Below, piece after piece: positions 6,737 to 15,117 of a stretch of DNA of 40,701 nucleotides. The stretch lies in IMG/VR virus record IMGVR_UViG_3300018429_000008, positions 1 through 40,701 of that record, one strand, 5' to 3'. This stretch comes from a virus. Each line of letters opens with the position of its first letter. Positions within the stretch are counted from its first letter, which is position 1. Position numbers and translations under genes: made by a program. Below the pieces are notes generated by a model that saw only the letters and a program-made list of their open reading frames with translations, searched no databases and had not been told where the DNA came from.

Positions 6737-7216
6737 ATGGCCGCCGGCCCTCCTCGGACGATTGATCGCGATGCGGTCGAGCGCCTTCGCGGCGAGGGCT
6801 TGTCGTACGCCGAGATCGCGCGTCGGCTGGGCTGTTCGTCAGCGGGTGTGCTGAAGGCAGCGAATCCCGAGCGCGCTGTCGAGTATGCCCGCCGCGACCG
6901 TGCCCGGCCGGGCCGTCGAGAGGCGAAGCGGGAGAGCGACTGGCGCACCTCGCGAGCGCCCTGCAAGGGCGGCTGCGGACGGCTGATATGGAAACGGTCG
7001 GGAAGCGGCTACTGCTCCGACTGCGGCGAGGTCGCCCAGCGGGCACGCGAGAGGACGGAAACCATCGTTCGCATGTGGGGCGAGGGCGCGACCCTCCGCG
7101 AGATCGCGACGGTGCTCGATAGCACCAAGGCTACCGTCGGTGTCGATATCGCCCGCCTCCGCAAGCGTGGCTATGACCTTCCGTATCGGTGGGGGCCGGC
7201 TCGTGACTGTCTCTGA
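6737..7216 (+). CDS. Double-HTH protein with central zinc ribbon
   Basis: 159 aa. The first helix-turn-helix (about 22-42, LSYAEIARRLGCSSAGVLKA) and the second (about 117-140, ATLREIATVLDSTKATVGVDI) flank a zinc ribbon (CKGGCG...YCSDCG). Both HTH parts resemble sigma-70 region 4 or resolvase-type motifs. Two DNA-reading heads joined by a zinc module suggest a transcription factor that contacts repeated sites. It lies mid-operon. Confidence 0.7.
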   Translation: MAAGPPRTIDRDAVERLRGEGLSYAEIARRLGCSSAGVLKAANPERAVEYARRDRARPGRREAKRESDWRTSRAPCKGGCGRLIWKRSGSGYCSDCGEVAQRARERTETIVRMWGEGATLREIATVLDSTKATVGVDIARLRKRGYDLPYRWGPARDCL

Positions 7217-7637
7217 CCGTCAGATAGAGATGGCACGGGCTTACGGGAACCCGCGCGATTCGGAGTTGACGCGGTGGCTGGTCGAGAAGGCCGAGGCGGG
7301 CGAGCTTGAGCAGACGACGGGCCGTGGCTTGCCGGCGCACGAGTTCCACGTCGTCAAGGCCATCCTGCGCGGCGAGGTCGTTCCGGTCGGCGACGGCGTG
7401 GCAGTCGTCGAGCAAACCGTTACGGCGGATGTCGGCGACCGCGACGAGTGCCTGTGCTGCCCCGGTCGCCACGTCTTCGCCGTCGGCGGCCCGCGCGAGC
7501 TGGGCGAGTGGGTCCGGGCGCGAATCATGGCCCGCTACCCAGCCGTGGATGGCATGCGGGTCCGCGTCACCTTCGAGATTCTTGAGGACGGCACCGCGCC
7601 GCCTCCCGTCGAGCGAGGAGATCCCGATGGCCGGTGA
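7203..7637 (+). CDS. Unknown protein
   Basis: 144 aa from GTG at 7203, which overlaps the end of the double-HTH gene by 14 bp; a longer version from 7140 would overlap more. A CLCCPGRH motif in the middle may bind metal. The end is beta-rich (RVRVTFEILEDG). No family recognised. Confidence 0.6.
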   Translation: MTVSDRQIEMARAYGNPRDSELTRWLVEKAEAGELEQTTGRGLPAHEFHVVKAILRGEVVPVGDGVAVVEQTVTADVGDRDECLCCPGRHVFAVGGPRELGEWVRARIMARYPAVDGMRVRVTFEILEDGTAPPPVERGDPDGR

Positions 7638-8103
7638 CCGTCAGTCGATCAACGGGGTGCGGCGGTGGACGCTCGTCATTCGACGCGACGACCAGGGCGT
7701 CGAGCACGGCTGGCTGAACGGGCCAGGCGTTGATCCAGCGAACGTGCCGCCGGACTTGGAGCTGGTCCCGACGCTCGCCGTCGAGAGCGTGCGGGCGGTG
7801 GTCGACGCCCTGAACGACAAGGTCCAGGCGCAACGTCATGCCTCGCCGGAGGCACGCCAGGCCTGCGCGATTCGTGCTCGACGCCGTGGCCGAGTTCCTT
7901 GGCTTGGACGGAGGCGGGGACTGATGGCCTGCTCGATCCCCGGCTGTATCGCGTGCGGTGACCGGTCGCTCGAGCCGCTGCTGCCTCCGCTCCCCCCGGA
8001 GCTGCCGAAGACGTGTCCGGTGTGCGGCGGCGAGATGGCGGGCGAGGTCTGCCTGAACCCGGACTACCACTATCTGATCGGAGCGGGTCGTGTCTGTGTC
8101 TAA
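7627..8103 (+). CDS. Unknown protein, frame switch suspected
   Basis: As an open frame this gives 159 aa from ATG 7627 (AGGAG at 7616-7620). Residues 1-80 look real (beta-rich, then helix). From about 7860 to 7923 the frame is Arg-rich with poor codon use, whereas a different frame there (7838-7924) has strong G/C third positions and stops at 7922-7924, exactly overlapping the strong start at 7924. The natural protein may therefore end at 7924 through a frameshift, with the last 59 residues belonging to a separate gene. Confidence 0.5.
   Translation: MAGDRQSINGVRRWTLVIRRDDQGVEHGWLNGPGVDPANVPPDLELVPTLAVESVRAVVDALNDKVQAQRHASPEARQACAIRARRRGRVPWLGRRRGLMACSIPGCIACGDRSLEPLLPPLPPELPKTCPVCGGEMAGEVCLNPDYHYLIGAGRVCV
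7924..8103 (+). CDS. Zinc-ribbon protein (independent start)
   Basis: 59 aa, sharing its frame with the upstream ORF. An independent start is likely because GGAGG at 7910-7914 lies 9 nt upstream and a TGATG stop-start overlap is present. Cysteine pairs (CSIPGCIACG and CPVCGG...C) suggest a zinc ribbon. A proline-rich link (PLLPPLPPELP) sits between them. Confidence 0.55.
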   Translation: MACSIPGCIACGDRSLEPLLPPLPPELPKTCPVCGGEMAGEVCLNPDYHYLIGAGRVCV

Positions 8104-8629
8104 GTCGGTTGACGTACTGGTAGCCGAGGCGGCTGAGCGGGTTCGGTTCAAGCGTTACGGACCGGCTGACAGGTATCCCGTGCGGGTGGTTGTCGCGATG
8201 CGCGAGAAGTTCGAGCGGGTGTTGGTCGACGCGGGCTACCCGGCGCTGGTGGAGGGCCTGAGCGAGCTGTTTGAGGCAACCGATCCGTACTACGAGGACG
8301 CGGCCCCGGGCGAGGAGTTGAACGGCGTTTGGGCGCAGCGCTTCGGTGCGCTGTCCCACGCTCGCGTCGCCGCCCTCAAAGCCCTTGGTGGCGAGGTGCG
8401 GGTGTCTGGACGAGCAGAGCTAGAGGCCCGGCTGGTCGAGCTTCAAGGCGCGGTGGATCGCGCCCATTCGGTCATGCACAGCAGCGAGTACGTGGGCGGC
8501 CCGTCAGAGCGCGATGCGTGGCAAGAGGCCATGTCAGAGCTGGGCGCTGTCGCGACTCAACACCAAGGCGAGAACCGCGAGGCGGCGGCTGTAGACGGCG
8601 AGACGACAACGACGAAAGGCGGCAACTAA
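8090..8629 (+). CDS. Unknown helical protein
   Basis: 179 aa, GTG start overlapping the previous gene by 14 bp. Mostly helical, with a predicted helix at about residues 105-130 (SGRAELEARLVELQGAVDRAHSV). No cysteines, no membrane segment, no known motif. Ends with a polar Thr/Gly tail. The next ATG overlaps its TAA stop by one base. Confidence 0.6.
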   Translation: MSVSKSVDVLVAEAAERVRFKRYGPADRYPVRVVVAMREKFERVLVDAGYPALVEGLSELFEATDPYYEDAAPGEELNGVWAQRFGALSHARVAALKALGGEVRVSGRAELEARLVELQGAVDRAHSVMHSSEYVGGPSERDAWQEAMSELGAVATQHQGENREAAAVDGETTTTKGGN

Positions 8630-8802
8630 TGGACCCGAACGGACACATCTACGAAGGCGAGAACGTCCCGGCTGAGGACAAGGCCCGGCTAGACGGGTTC
8701 CTGCGTGGCCGGGCCGAGGGCGATGCCGAGAAGAAGGCCGCGCTCGCGGACGCTCAGGCTGCGTTGGAGCGGGCCGAGACGAAGCGGGTCGCAGATGCCT
8801 AG
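8629..8802 (+). CDS. Small charged coiled-coil protein
   Basis: 57 aa. Acidic first half, then a continuous helix with Ala/Glu/Lys heptad character (EKKAALADAQAALERAETKR). It starts in a TAATG overlap and ends overlapping the following gene by 8 bp. Possibly an assembly partner or regulator; no family recognised. Confidence 0.55.
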   Translation: MDPNGHIYEGENVPAEDKARLDGFLRGRAEGDAEKKAALADAQAALERAETKRVADA

Positions 8803-9079
8803 CCCTGACGCTTCAGAGGGAAGGGAGCCGGCGGCGGACGATCTGACGCCCAGCCACCTGTTGATCGCCCGAGCGTGCGACTCCGACCCGGATGGCCGTA
8901 GCGCCGAGGCCCGCGTCGGGTTCGTCGCCGAGCCGACCGAGAGCGACCTCGCCTACTACCGCGAGGCCATTGTCAGCGCGTTCCGCGAGGGCATGGGAGC
9001 CGAGCCCGAGCGGGTCGCCGTGGCGGTCCTCCCGTGGGCCAACGACCTTGACGACGACCAGGAGACGAACCGTGTCTAG
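8795..9079 (+). CDS. Unknown protein
   Basis: 94 aa, acidic, one domain of mixed alpha/beta (LLIARACDSDPDG...YYREAIVSAFREG). No diagnostic motifs. Placed in the coupled series by overlaps on both sides (8 bp each). Confidence 0.55.
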   Translation: MPSPDASEGREPAADDLTPSHLLIARACDSDPDGRSAEARVGFVAEPTESDLAYYREAIVSAFREGMGAEPERVAVAVLPWANDLDDDQETNRV

Positions 9080-11117
9080 CGACCCCGTTTCTCCCATAGG
9101 GCCGGAGGCCTGTCCGTTCGTCAACGCTTTCGGCCGGTGCGGCTTGCCGTCTGGGCACGATGGCGACTGCGAGCCCACGGTCGAGCGGGCCGAGTTTCTA
9201 AAGCGCGAGGTCGAGGGCGTCAACGCCTACCACAGGCAGCCGCACCCGGCTTCCATAGGACACGAAGGGCTGCGGGTGACGCTCTGGCGGTATCCGACGA
9301 CCGGTTCGGCGACGGGCTGGTCTGAGTGGTCCGAGGCCGCACCGCATCTGGTCGAGCGCCAGCGCCAGGAGGGCTGGGAGGTTGTCGAGGTCGCGGCGGT
9401 CAAGTCGCTGGCGCAGTTGGAGAAGCAGCGCGAGGAGGCCATTTCGGCTCTAGAGGTAGAGCGCCGTCGGACCGGACGGCTACGCGGTGTTCTCGACACG
9501 GCCATCGCGGAGTTGGGCTCGACCGAGGTCACCGACAACCACGCGAACCTGATGGAGCACGCCTCGGATTTCGTCGAGGCGGCGAAGGCTGAGCTGGCCT
9601 CCCTCGATGCCGGGGAGTCCGAGCCGGCCGATGATGGAAAGACAGAATCAATCTGTCATGGGTCCCCGTCTCCCGTAGGAGAGCGGGAGGACTGCGATGA
9701 CGTGTGCGAGCGGATCGCTTCAACGATCAGTGGGGCGACGTGGGACGAGCCGCGATTCGGCCCGGTCAACATGGGCGAGCTGGTCGGCTACGTCCTCCAC
9801 CGCGCCGAGCAGGCAGGTTGGCGTGCGCCGGTCCCCGTAGAGGGAGAGCGGCCGGAGCAGATCGCGCGTGCGGCAATCGCTGCGTTCGTGACGGGGCTTC
9901 GCCGCAACGGGCTTGAGATACGGCGCTGGCCGGAGGTCGGCACGGACCGCACGCCGTGGCTCGCCGCAGCCGAGACGCAGGCAGTCAAAGCCACTGTGGA
10001 CGCTCTGGCCGGGGTAGTCCCCTCTGGGCCGAGCGGGGTCCAGCGCTGCGCTTGCGAGACCGCCGAGTGCCGGGACATCGACCTGAAGAAGACGCTCATC
10101 GAGCTAGGCGAGTCACGTGCCGAGCGGCTGACGTCGCTGACCGAGGGCGACCCGAACACGATCTATCACGAGCACGCTGAGCAGCGGAAAGAGATCGAAC
10201 GGCTGGAGAAGGAGGTCACGACCTGGAAGACGCGGCTCATCGACGACAACGAGCGGCTGCGCGAGGGGCTGCGGTTCAGCATCGAGGCGACGGACACCTA
10301 TCGGGAGATGGTGGACTCCCTGCGTGCCGCCAGGTCGTTGTCCACGGACCTGTTGCGCAAACCGCCGGACGAGCTGCTCGCGGTGACCCGACGGCTGTTC
10401 GGCTGGAACTCGGACGGACGGGTGAAGGAGGCGTTCGTAGGCCTCGCGGACGTGTTAGATCGGGACTCTCCGTCCTCCCTAGATGAGCAAAGCGACGACG
10501 GGCGCGACTGCGAGTTCAAGCTGCTTTTCGGCAAGGAGTCGTGGCCGGGTGCAGGCTGGGTCGTTCCGAACGGGATGCCCGGCGAGGTCAACCTGATCGT
10601 GCCGATCGAGGGCAAGACGCCACCGCTCGCTCAGCCGCCGTGGCCGGGCATCGACACACCGCACGTCGCCGTGACGTTCGTGGTGGCCGATCTACTCGCC
10701 GCCCTTCGCGTGCCGCCGCATGCCGTGGGACTGACGGTGGAGGACCGCGACGATCTGGAGCTGAGGATTCTCGACGTACTGGAGAACCCGCCGGATGCCA
10801 AGAGCTATCCCGGCGAGAGCTACACGGTGCCCGAGCGCCTTGCCCGCGCTCTCGCGGATCGGCTGGGCCAGCGGGTGAAGGCCAAGGTGGAGTACACGGC
10901 GGATGGCCGGCCGGCGTTCTCGGCGGCTCAGTTAGCGGCGCTCCCTGCTGATCTTGCCGGTGCTCGCCGCTACATGACCAGCCACCAGGAGCCTGAAGGC
11001 GGCTGGACGGTCGAGGACCTGATGCACGACGTGGAGTCGCCGGGGATCGAGGACCCGAAGTACGCAGCGCTGGTGCTTGCGCTGTCCGCTGTCTCTGGGG
11101 GTCCTGACGATGAGTAG
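9072..11117 (+). CDS. Large mosaic protein of unknown function
   Basis: 681 aa from GTG 9072, by far the longest early gene. The N terminus has a Cys/His zinc site (CPFVN..RCGLPSGHDGDC) of a type seen in phage proteins. It is followed by a beta segment with repeated Trp, coiled coils at about 115-150 and 370-420, and several helical parts. Short Pro-rich joins such as SPIGPE, SPSPVGE and PVPVEGE separate the segments, as if small proteins had been fused in frame. A small perfect inverted repeat (GACAGA/TCTGTC, 9641-9657) marks one join. There are no catalytic or membrane motifs. Confidence 0.6.
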   Translation: MSSDPVSPIGPEACPFVNAFGRCGLPSGHDGDCEPTVERAEFLKREVEGVNAYHRQPHPASIGHEGLRVTLWRYPTTGSATGWSEWSEAAPHLVERQRQEGWEVVEVAAVKSLAQLEKQREEAISALEVERRRTGRLRGVLDTAIAELGSTEVTDNHANLMEHASDFVEAAKAELASLDAGESEPADDGKTESICHGSPSPVGEREDCDDVCERIASTISGATWDEPRFGPVNMGELVGYVLHRAEQAGWRAPVPVEGERPEQIARAAIAAFVTGLRRNGLEIRRWPEVGTDRTPWLAAAETQAVKATVDALAGVVPSGPSGVQRCACETAECRDIDLKKTLIELGESRAERLTSLTEGDPNTIYHEHAEQRKEIERLEKEVTTWKTRLIDDNERLREGLRFSIEATDTYREMVDSLRAARSLSTDLLRKPPDELLAVTRRLFGWNSDGRVKEAFVGLADVLDRDSPSSLDEQSDDGRDCEFKLLFGKESWPGAGWVVPNGMPGEVNLIVPIEGKTPPLAQPPWPGIDTPHVAVTFVVADLLAALRVPPHAVGLTVEDRDDLELRILDVLENPPDAKSYPGESYTVPERLARALADRLGQRVKAKVEYTADGRPAFSAAQLAALPADLAGARRYMTSHQEPEGGWTVEDLMHDVESPGIEDPKYAALVLALSAVSGGPDDE

Positions 11118-11304
11118 GGCTCGCGACGTGATCCCTGACCGGGTTCTGGGCGCTGCTCGCGCTGTCGGTCTTCGCTCCCCGTTGTGGTGGGTGGGGCGTA
11201 GGAAGGCGTGTGGGCCGGTGTCGGGGCCGGGTGTTGGTGGGCTGATGGCGTTGGCGCATCGGCAAGCAGAGGGTCCTGACCAGAACGGAGGCGACGATGA
11301 GTAG
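11110..11304 (+). CDS. Unknown small basic protein
   Basis: 64 aa, starting in an 8-bp overlap with the large mosaic gene and ending in an 8-bp overlap with the next. Arg-rich at the N terminus and glycine-rich in the middle, with no fold recognised. Codon use towards its 3' half is weaker than in its neighbours, so it could be an intergenic segment with a chance ORF. Confidence 0.4.
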   Translation: MSRARDVIPDRVLGAARAVGLRSPLWWVGRRKACGPVSGPGVGGLMALAHRQAEGPDQNGGDDE

Positions 11305-11725
11305 TCGCGGCAAGATCAACGGCTACGTGTGCGACACCTGCAACCGGGCGACCTACATCGTCCACGTCGCAGACGGCGTCACGCCGATGTTCCTCGCCTG
11401 CCGTGCGGAGGGCGTCGAGCCGGCCGAGGCCGAGTGCAAGGGCCAGGCCACGTCGATGATGTACCCGACCCCGCCGGTCCCTGACTACGTGGTCGCGGCG
11501 GTCATGTGGGAGTGGTTCGGCGCGGAGCCGCCGCCGAAACGCCGGTTCGACTTCCAGACCAAGCGCTTCTACTTCCCGCCCGATCCGCTGACGCCAGACG
11601 AGCGGGAGCACGTCAGCAAGGGCGGGCTGCTGCTTCGTCCGCTGACCGACGTGGGCCGTGAAGTGCTCGCAGAGATGGTGGCCGGGGGTCCTGTAGACGA
11701 ACGACCGGACGGGGGACGCACATGA
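11297..11725 (+). CDS. Zinc-ribbon protein, phage type
   Basis: 142 aa. An N-terminal ribbon (CDTCN...C...C) is followed by an aromatic-rich part (MWEWFGAEPPPKRR.DFQTKRFYF). Proteins of this arrangement occur in phages and are probably nucleic-acid- or protein-binding, but no role is established. ATGA overlap with the next gene. Confidence 0.65.
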   Translation: MSSRGKINGYVCDTCNRATYIVHVADGVTPMFLACRAEGVEPAEAECKGQATSMMYPTPPVPDYVVAAVMWEWFGAEPPPKRRFDFQTKRFYFPPDPLTPDEREHVSKGGLLLRPLTDVGREVLAEMVAGGPVDERPDGGRT

Positions 11726-11970
11726 TCGAGTGGCGGGTCTGCTGGAGCGCCAGCAGCAACATCAGCTTCCGGGGCAAGTCGAAGTGGGGGGTCTGGGACG
11801 GCGACGAGGACGCGACGGCGGACGAGGTCGAGATCGAGCTGTCGGAGGACGATGGTGGCGAGCTTGCGCCCGCGCTTCAGCAGGCCATCGACCTGTCGGG
11901 CTTCGAGTGCTGGGTCGAGACCCGCGAGGTGGACAACGACGACCAGGAGGAGAGAACCGATGATCGTTAG
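11722..11970 (+). CDS. Unknown acidic protein
   Basis: 82 aa, beta-rich at the start (MIEWRVCWSASSNISF), with an acidic helix and a tail rich in Asp/Glu. Overlaps its neighbours at both ends. Family not recognised. Confidence 0.6.
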   Translation: MIEWRVCWSASSNISFRGKSKWGVWDGDEDATADEVEIELSEDDGGELAPALQQAIDLSGFECWVETREVDNDDQEERTDDR

Positions 11971-12187
11971 TGCCGAGATCGCTGTGTTGCCTAGTGGTGT
12001 GCTTCGCGGGATGGGGAGGATGGCGACTGGTCCGCATCAGTCAACGCCACCCGACGTGTATGACGCGCGCCGCGCGTTCAAAGACCTTGCGCTGTTGGAG
12101 TTGTTTCGGCGCGGTGAGGAGTCGTGGCTTCCGTGGCATTTACGTCAGCGGGGCGACGACCGGGAGGATCGACATGCAGGCGACTGA
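11960..12187 (+). CDS. Unknown small protein
   Basis: 75 aa. The C-terminal half (DVYDARRAFKDLALLELFRRGEES) is a charged helix; no domain recognised. ATG at 11960 overlaps the previous gene by 11 bp and its end overlaps the next by 14 bp. Confidence 0.5.
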   Translation: MIVSAEIAVLPSGVLRGMGRMATGPHQSTPPDVYDARRAFKDLALLELFRRGEESWLPWHLRQRGDDREDRHAGD

Positions 12188-12470
12188 GCAGAAGTTGCGG
12201 CGACCGTTCGCGATCAGCTTCATGGGCTTCGGCTCGAATCCGAAGCTGTGGTGGGACGTGAAGCTGCCGAAGGGCTGGCTGGTCATTCAGGCGGGGCGCT
12301 TGCGCAAGCCGGCGTTGCCGCGCATCTACTGGTCGCCGAACGCGACGCCGTGGCATCACGGTGCCCGGTCGATCTTCCGGGCGAATCGTGTTGGTCACGA
12401 CCGCGACCGGTGCGTCTGTGACGAGTGCCGGCCGCCCGTCGTCCGAGAGGAGGACGGCCATGCCGACTGA
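12174..12470 (+). CDS. Unknown protein with cysteine pair
   Basis: 98 aa. Rich in Trp and Pro (KLWWDVKLPKGWLVIQAGRL, RIYWSPNATPWHH). CVCDEC near the end may bind zinc. ATG start at 12174; overlaps both neighbours by 11-14 bp. No family recognised. Confidence 0.55.
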   Translation: MQATEQKLRRPFAISFMGFGSNPKLWWDVKLPKGWLVIQAGRLRKPALPRIYWSPNATPWHHGARSIFRANRVGHDRDRCVCDECRPPVVREEDGHAD

Positions 12471-13188
12471 CGCACCGAAGCGCAAGGGACGCGGCTACCA
12501 GCTCAGCGTTCCGCCGGCCGGCACGATGCTCTACGGCGGCGGCGACCAGTCGATGGTGGCCGACTCGCTCGACGAGGCGAAGGATCTGTGGGAGGACTGG
12601 ACCGGCGAGCGGCCCGACTACATGCACTCCTACATCGGGGTCTGCCGGGTCCTCTACAAGCGCGACGTCGACAGCGGCGACTGCCACGAGGACGCCGAGC
12701 CGGGCGATACGTCGCTCGACTACTCCCGTGACGATGGCCGCGAGCTGCGCTCGGACGAGTGCCGCGTCTGGGAGCCGGGGCCGCCGTCGTGGCACTGGTC
12801 GTACAAGCCGTTGCCCCAAGAGCCGATCCACCCGCGCGACATTCCGGTCGGCTGCTCGATCGGGCTGCGCAACCCGATCCGTTCGGCGCGGACCACTGAG
12901 ACGCCGCACGAGGTAGACGGGGCGTGGGTCGTGGACGTGGCGATCTGGCCCGATGGCAGCCAGCACGAGCGGGTCGACGTGCTCGCCGCCGACGTGCTGA
13001 TCCTCGGGACGGGCGACTGGCCGATACTCCGCTTCGAGCTGACCGTCGAGGGCGAGGTTCTTGGCACCGGCACTGAGGCCGAACTGCGCGTGCTGCGTGA
13101 CGAGCGTTGCGCTGGGCTGAGCGCGAAGTGGAAGGCCGACCAAGACCGGGCGGCGGCTTCCGGTGGGGGAGACGCCACCAATGGGTGA
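12460..13188 (+). CDS. Unknown protein
   Basis: 242 aa from ATG 12460. N-terminal basic segment, then an acidic middle with scattered cysteines (C..VLYKRDVDSGDC), then a beta-rich C terminus (ADVLILGTGDWPILRFELTVEGEVL). No enzyme motif found. Overlaps the following methyltransferase start by 8 bp, so the two are probably co-translated. Confidence 0.6.
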   Translation: MPTDAPKRKGRGYQLSVPPAGTMLYGGGDQSMVADSLDEAKDLWEDWTGERPDYMHSYIGVCRVLYKRDVDSGDCHEDAEPGDTSLDYSRDDGRELRSDECRVWEPGPPSWHWSYKPLPQEPIHPRDIPVGCSIGLRNPIRSARTTETPHEVDGAWVVDVAIWPDGSQHERVDVLAADVLILGTGDWPILRFELTVEGEVLGTGTEAELRVLRDERCAGLSAKWKADQDRAAASGGGDATNG

Positions 13189-13729
13189 GAGCAGGGCGGG
13201 CCATCGCTTCAGCAACGATCTCCGCTACCGCGACGAGGCGCACCCGCAGCAGACGCAACTTACGCCTCCCTACGTGCTGGACCCGGTGCGCGAGGCGCTA
13301 GGCGGCACGATCGGGCTGGACCCCTGCACGCTGCCCGAGAACCCCTGTGAGGCCACTGTGTTCTTCCACCCGCCGCAGGACGGTGCGGAGCTTCCGTGGC
13401 GCGCGGAGTCGATCTACTGCAACCCGCCGTATGGCAAGGCCCGAGAGCGATGGGTGAAGCGTTGCGTCGAGGTGGGAGATGCCGGCTCGCGCGTCGTGCT
13501 GTTGATCCCGGCCGCAATGGACACCCGGATCGTGCAAGACGCTCTCGCGTCGGCGGACAGCATCGTGTTCATCCGGGGCCGCGTGAAGTTCGGTGTGCTG
13601 CGCCCGAATCGTCGCCAGCAGGCCGCTTCGCACCCGTCGTGTCTGATCGGGTGGAACGTTGACCTGAAGCCGTGCGAGCACCTTGGCCGGCGTGTCGATC
13701 TGAAAGGCAGGTTGGCCGATGCCGCCTAG
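13181..13729 (+). CDS. DNA N6-adenine methyltransferase, phage Dam type
   Basis: 182 aa. The catalytic NPPYG motif lies in IYCNPPYGKARERW, and the opening part (TPPYVLDPVREALGGTIGLDPCT) is typical of the phage Dam family (PF05869), which transfers methyl groups to adenine N6. ATG 13181 is favoured by GGGGGAG at 13165-13171; GTG 13163 is an alternative. It is the second methyltransferase of the prophage, likely protecting DNA from restriction. No partner nuclease is seen. Confidence 0.85.
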   Translation: MGESRAGHRFSNDLRYRDEAHPQQTQLTPPYVLDPVREALGGTIGLDPCTLPENPCEATVFFHPPQDGAELPWRAESIYCNPPYGKARERWVKRCVEVGDAGSRVVLLIPAAMDTRIVQDALASADSIVFIRGRVKFGVLRPNRRQQAASHPSCLIGWNVDLKPCEHLGRRVDLKGRLADAA

Positions 13730-13931
13730 CGACCGCTTCGCTTCCTCTATCCCGATCCCCGATTTCGTCGTGGGTTTCGCGTACGACGACGGGACGTTCC
13801 GCTGCCGTCGCGAGCCGGCGCGATGCGTGGTGGGCAAGACGGTGCTCAAGGACTACGTGCCGCCCGGCGCACGGTGCTCTACCTGCCATGTAGAGCTGGC
13901 CCCTGCGGGTCTGGGGGATCGGTCGTCGTGA
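13719..13931 (+). CDS. Small zinc-binding protein
   Basis: 70 aa with four cysteines (FRCRREPARC, ARCSTCH), probably one zinc site. Overlaps the Dam gene by 11 bp and the next gene by a GTGA. No family recognised. Confidence 0.55.
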   Translation: MPPSDRFASSIPIPDFVVGFAYDDGTFRCRREPARCVVGKTVLKDYVPPGARCSTCHVELAPAGLGDRSS

Positions 13932-14287
13932 GTCTGAACGTCAACACGCGACCCGCTGTCGAGAACCCGACGACGCCGGAGGACTGGATCAACGACGAGA
14001 CGGCCGCTGCCGCTCGTGCGCTCTGGGAGAAGAACCCGAAGGCGTCGCAGATCGAGTGCGCGTTGATCGCCGCGACGCACGCGATCCGGCCCATGCGTCG
14101 TCAGGTGTTGGAGTCGGTAGTAGAGGGCGGCGCGCAGCGGCTTCACGACGAGAGCGGCGCAAGGCCATTGAAGTGGGCGGACCGACCGGAGGGAGCAAAG
14201 GACTTCTGGCGGGCGAAGATGCGCCGGGCGCTCGGGATCGGAAACCGTATGGGCGAGCCGCTCGGGGTAGAGGGAGAGGGGACCTGA
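13928..14287 (+). CDS. Unknown helical protein
   Basis: 119 aa, GTG start in a GTGA overlap. Helical centre (ETAAAARALWEKNPKASQIECALIAATHAI), no conserved motif. Its stop overlaps the next start (TGATG). Confidence 0.55.
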   Translation: MSLNVNTRPAVENPTTPEDWINDETAAAARALWEKNPKASQIECALIAATHAIRPMRRQVLESVVEGGAQRLHDESGARPLKWADRPEGAKDFWRAKMRRALGIGNRMGEPLGVEGEGT

Positions 14288-14562
14288 TGGGGCTCTGGGC
14301 GATGCCTTACTCCGACCGGCCGGACGGCTCGAAGTCGATGGTGGTGCTGATCCAGCGCCGTGGCCAGCGCTGGCACGAGCTGTTCTGCTCCGGCCGCCGC
14401 GGCCACTACTACGAGGACGGGGGTTGCGAGCACACGGATGCGGTCCTGGCGGCCCTGACCGACTACGGGCAGCAGGTGACGAAGGTGAAGCCGTTCGGGC
14501 CGGAGGGCATCCCGCCGAAGAGGTTCGCTCGACGCCCTGCCGGAGAGGCACAGGATGGCTGA
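14287..14562 (+). CDS. Unknown small beta-rich protein
   Basis: 91 aa. MVVLIQRRGQRWHELFCSGRRGHYY forms likely beta strands, then a helix and a Pro-rich basic end. It has two cysteines but no full zinc motif. Overlaps both neighbours. Confidence 0.55.
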   Translation: MGLWAMPYSDRPDGSKSMVVLIQRRGQRWHELFCSGRRGHYYEDGGCEHTDAVLAALTDYGQQVTKVKPFGPEGIPPKRFARRPAGEAQDG

Positions 14563-14755
14563 CCGCTACTGGCGCTTCCTGACGTGGCTGGTCGGTGCGC
14601 TGTTGCTGCACATGGCAAAGCTCGCCGACCGTCGTAGCGATGTCCATGAGCTGCGGCATATCGGCGCCCAGATGGACGCCGGCGACACGACGGATTGCAA
14701 GCCGGGCGAGTGCCCGCATTGGCCGGCCGGCGAGGGTAGCGAGACACTCCGATGA
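14555..14755 (+). CDS. Small membrane-anchored protein
   Basis: 66 aa. One short hydrophobic segment at residues 7-20 (RFLTWLVGALLLHM) could anchor it in the membrane, with a polar C-terminal part holding two cysteines and histidines (CKPGECPHW). There is no cleavage site. Function unknown. Confidence 0.5.
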   Translation: MADRYWRFLTWLVGALLLHMAKLADRRSDVHELRHIGAQMDAGDTTDCKPGECPHWPAGEGSETLR

Positions 14756-15117
14756 GCGACACGCGGGCGGACATCTTCGCTTCGGTCAGGGCGCTGCGCG
14801 ACCAGGCGGCGCACCTGGAGAGCATCGCGTCGCGTCTTCGGGATACGGCCAACGAGCTGGAGACGGAGTGCGCTGGCGACCTCGAGCTGTTGCGCGGCCA
14901 GGAGATCACGAACGCGGTTGCTGGCCTGCTTGATGATGGAGAGGCTCAGCACTACATCGCGATTCACGGGATTCTTCGGGGCGCGGGCATGATCGCGTCG
15001 GGTGTGGACCCGCAGGCGACGTTGCTCGCCGCTTTGAGTCGGGATGACCGGTTCGAGCCGGCGGGCCGCGGTGTGTATCGCTACGTCGCGGCGAGGGCGG
15101 TGAGCGCTGGTGGTTAG
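14752..15117 (+). CDS. Coiled coil plus HARE-HTH-like domain
   Basis: 121 aa. The first 45 residues form a coiled coil (VRALRDQAAHLESIASRLRDTANELE). Residues about 68-115 (IAIHGILRGAGMIASGVDPQATLLAALSRDDRFEPAGRGVYRY) resemble the HARE-HTH winged-helix family that reads modified or structured DNA. The last part (RFEPAGRGVYRY) is the most typical piece. It may sense DNA in a dimer. Overlaps both neighbours. Confidence 0.55.
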   Translation: MSDTRADIFASVRALRDQAAHLESIASRLRDTANELETECAGDLELLRGQEITNAVAGLLDDGEAQHYIAIHGILRGAGMIASGVDPQATLLAALSRDDRFEPAGRGVYRYVAARAVSAGG

